From contig JAZQHP010000066.1 of the NCBI GenBank assembly GCA_045540655.1, positions 1 through 7,541 on the forward strand: DNA of 7,541 nt. The letters are read 5' to 3'. The stretch's first letter is position 1; each line of letters begins with the position of its first letter. Positions 6,145-7,541 of the stretch are shown piece after piece. Made by a program: the position numbers and the translations under genes. Source of the DNA: RGIG1959 sp045540655. Its GTDB lineage: Bacteria > Bacillota > Clostridia > Oscillospirales > Acutalibacteraceae. The notes beneath the pieces were generated by a model. That model saw only the letters and a program-made list of their open reading frames with translations. It ran no database searches and was not told the origin of the DNA.

Positions 6145-7541
6145 ACCGACCCCTCACTTCCGTTAATCATCTGCAAAAATTCTTCTTCACTGATAATGGT
6201 TACACCCAGCGATTGCGCTTTGACCAGCTTGCTTCCCGCATCTTCTCCTGCGAGCACATAGGTCGTCTTTTTGGAGACACTGCCGGACGTTTTACCGCCG
6301 TAGCGCTCCACCAGATCCGAAGCCTCCTTGCGGGTCATCGTCGGCAACGTTCCCGTCAGCACAAACGTCATGCCCGCAAAGCGGTCGTCTTCACGTTCGG
6401 TCAGATCCTTCATATTGACACCGCAATCCGCAAGCGCCTGTACCAGTTCCACCGACGAAGGGCGTTCAAAGAAAGACGCCACACTCTGTGCTGTAATCGT
6501 GCCGAAGCCTTCAATGGATGCCATATCTTCCGCATCCGCTTCCATGATCGCCTGCATCGTTCCGTAGCGCGTCGCGAGCAATTTCGCGGCTTTCTGACCG
6601 ATATGGCGGATACCGAGTGCATATAATACGCGATACAGATCGTTCGCTTTCGATTGTTCAATCGCCGCCTTCAGATTTTGTGCCGAGCGCGAGCCCATAC
6701 GTTCCAGTGCCGCCACTTTATCAAAATCCAGCGTATACAGCTGGGCGGGAGTGGTTGCGAGCCCTTCTTCCACCAGCAGATCCACCACCGCCGGACCGAG
6801 TCCTTCGATATCCATCGCATCGCGGGACGCAAAATGCACCAGGCGACGCGCCCGTTGCGCAGGGCATTCGGGATTGATGCAACGCACTGCGGCTTCACCG
6901 TCTTCACGGCAGACCGCCTCCCCACAGGATGGACACAACGACGGATATGTCACCATCGTCGCATCCTCGGGGTGGGATACCACCCGAAGCACCTCGGGGA
7001 TGATCTCGCCCGCTTTGCGCATGATCACCGTATCCCCGATGCACAGTCCCTTTTCGGCGATAAAATCCTCATTATGCAGGGTCGCGCGCGTCACAGTTGT
7101 ACCCGCCAGTGTCACAGGGTCAAACACACCGATCGGTGTCACCACACCTGTGCGACCGACCTGAAATTCCACCGACCGAAGCACGGTTTCCTTTTCTTCC
7201 GGCGGGTATTTGAACGCCACCGCCCATTTCGGATATTTACCGGTCGTGCCGAGCGTCTCGCGTTGGGCAAAATCGTCCACCTTGATCACCGCGCCGTCCA
7301 TGTCGAACGCCAGCGTCGCACGACTCTCGCCCAGACGACGCACTTCCTCGATCGCTTCGTCAATGGAATCGGTCACAAAACAGCTGGGAATCACGGGAAG
7401 CCCCCATTCGCCCATGGCGGCGATGGACGCGGCATGCGAGGTAATATCCGCGCCGGGAGCGGTTTGCAGATTAAAGCAGAACATATCCAGGCGGCGTTGC
7501 TTCGTGACCGCAGGATCTTTTTGGCGAAGCGATCCCGCCGC
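6141..7541 (-). CDS. ligA: NAD-dependent DNA ligase LigA (C-terminal 466 residues, 5' end off window)
   Basis: The frame is open to the right edge. The edge codons encode AAGSLRQKDP, the conserved LigA segment within the nucleotidyltransferase domain, so the ATG at 7484 is internal and not the true start. LigA seals nicks in DNA using NAD+ in replication and repair. Counting from the edge, the visible domains in order are: the rest of the adenylation domain, with DGAVIKV (82-88, normally DGVVIKV) and KWAVAFK (105-111); the OB fold, including VGRTGVVTPIGVFDPV; a four-Cys zinc finger (Cys203, 206, 221, 226); the helix-hairpin-helix region (about 230-350); and a C-terminal BRCT domain (about 387-459). 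LigA is usually about 660-670 residues, so roughly 200 are missing, including domain Ia and the AMP-accepting lysine. The stop overlaps the next gene by 4 bp. Its promoter lies outside the window. Confidence 0.96.
   Translation of the reverse strand, partial: AAGSLRQKDPAVTKQRRLDMFCFNLQTAPGADITSHAASIAAMGEWGLPVIPSCFVTDSIDEAIEEVRRLGESRATLAFDMDGAVIKVDDFAQRETLGTTGKYPKWAVAFKYPPEEKETVLRSVEFQVGRTGVVTPIGVFDPVTLAGTTVTRATLHNEDFIAEKGLCIGDTVIMRKAGEIIPEVLRVVSHPEDATMVTYPSLCPSCGEAVCREDGEAAVRCINPECPAQRARRLVHFASRDAMDIEGLGPAVVDLLVEEGLATTPAQLYTLDFDKVAALERMGSRSAQNLKAAIEQSKANDLYRVLYALGIRHIGQKAAKLLATRYGTMQAIMEADAEDMASIEGFGTITAQSVASFFERPSSVELVQALADCGVNMKDLTEREDDRFAGMTFVLTGTLPTMTRKEASDLVERYGGKTSGSVSKKTTYVLAGEDAGSKLVKAQSLGVTIISEEEFLQMINGSEGSV

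Noticed and set aside
5191..6261. A 356-codon plus-strand open frame opposite the acyltransferase-domain and ligA genes
   Set aside because: It spans two real genes on the other strand, has no family motif and is Arg/His-rich, as expected of antisense translation.
6141..7484. The ATG at 7484 as the start of a short ligase-like protein
   Set aside because: The frame continues upstream to the window edge with conserved LigA sequence (AAGSLRQ), so this Met is internal and the gene is merely cut by the window.

Overview
The window looks like chromosomal DNA from an endospore-forming, anaerobic member of the Firmicutes (class Clostridia), most plausibly the Oscillospiraceae/Ruminococcaceae. Three things point there: a GerA-family spore germination gene of SpoVAF type behind a forespore-type promoter, a secreted cell-wall hydrolase ending in a type I dockerin, and an ABC-F protein that resembles Bacillus YdiF. 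The family-level placement is an inference from gene content. It is not backed by a marker gene or a search.

Layout, left to right. (1) Bases 1-634, minus strand: the N-terminal 211 codons of a spoVAF-like gene whose 3' end lies off the left edge. (2) Bases 635-835: a divergent intergenic region. It holds a sigma-G/sigma-F-like promoter firing left into spoVAF and a sigma-A-like promoter with a perfect TATAAT firing right. (3) Bases 836-2890, plus strand: a 684-residue secreted protein with signal peptide, CHAP amidase/peptidase domain, one InlB_B (Listeria-Bacteroides) repeat, about 315 residues of unrecognised beta-rich sequence that may be two related modules, and a C-terminal dockerin. 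(4) Bases 2904-2939: a perfect 15-bp hairpin terminator between converging genes. (5) Bases 2952-7541, minus strand: a tightly packed three-gene unit, read right to left. It runs ligA (5' end off the right edge), then a NAT_N/GNAT_C acyltransferase-domain protein overlapping ligA by 4 bp (ATGA), then an ABC-F ATPase 28 bp further on.

How the genes relate. The ligA-acyltransferase-ABC-F spacing suggests one vegetative transcript of housekeeping character, covering DNA replication/repair, an unknown acyl transfer, and ribosome rescue or translation. spoVAF should be expressed only in the forespore and act in spore germination. The CHAP-dockerin protein has its own promoter and terminator, so it is probably monocistronic, and acts outside the cell on peptidoglycan.

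Coding density is high and the coding strands are well explained by these five genes. I found no tRNA, rRNA, CRISPR, insertion sequence, phage gene or defence cassette, and no evidence for a wholly new system. The least explained material is the central region of the CHAP-dockerin protein and the acyltransferase-domain protein.
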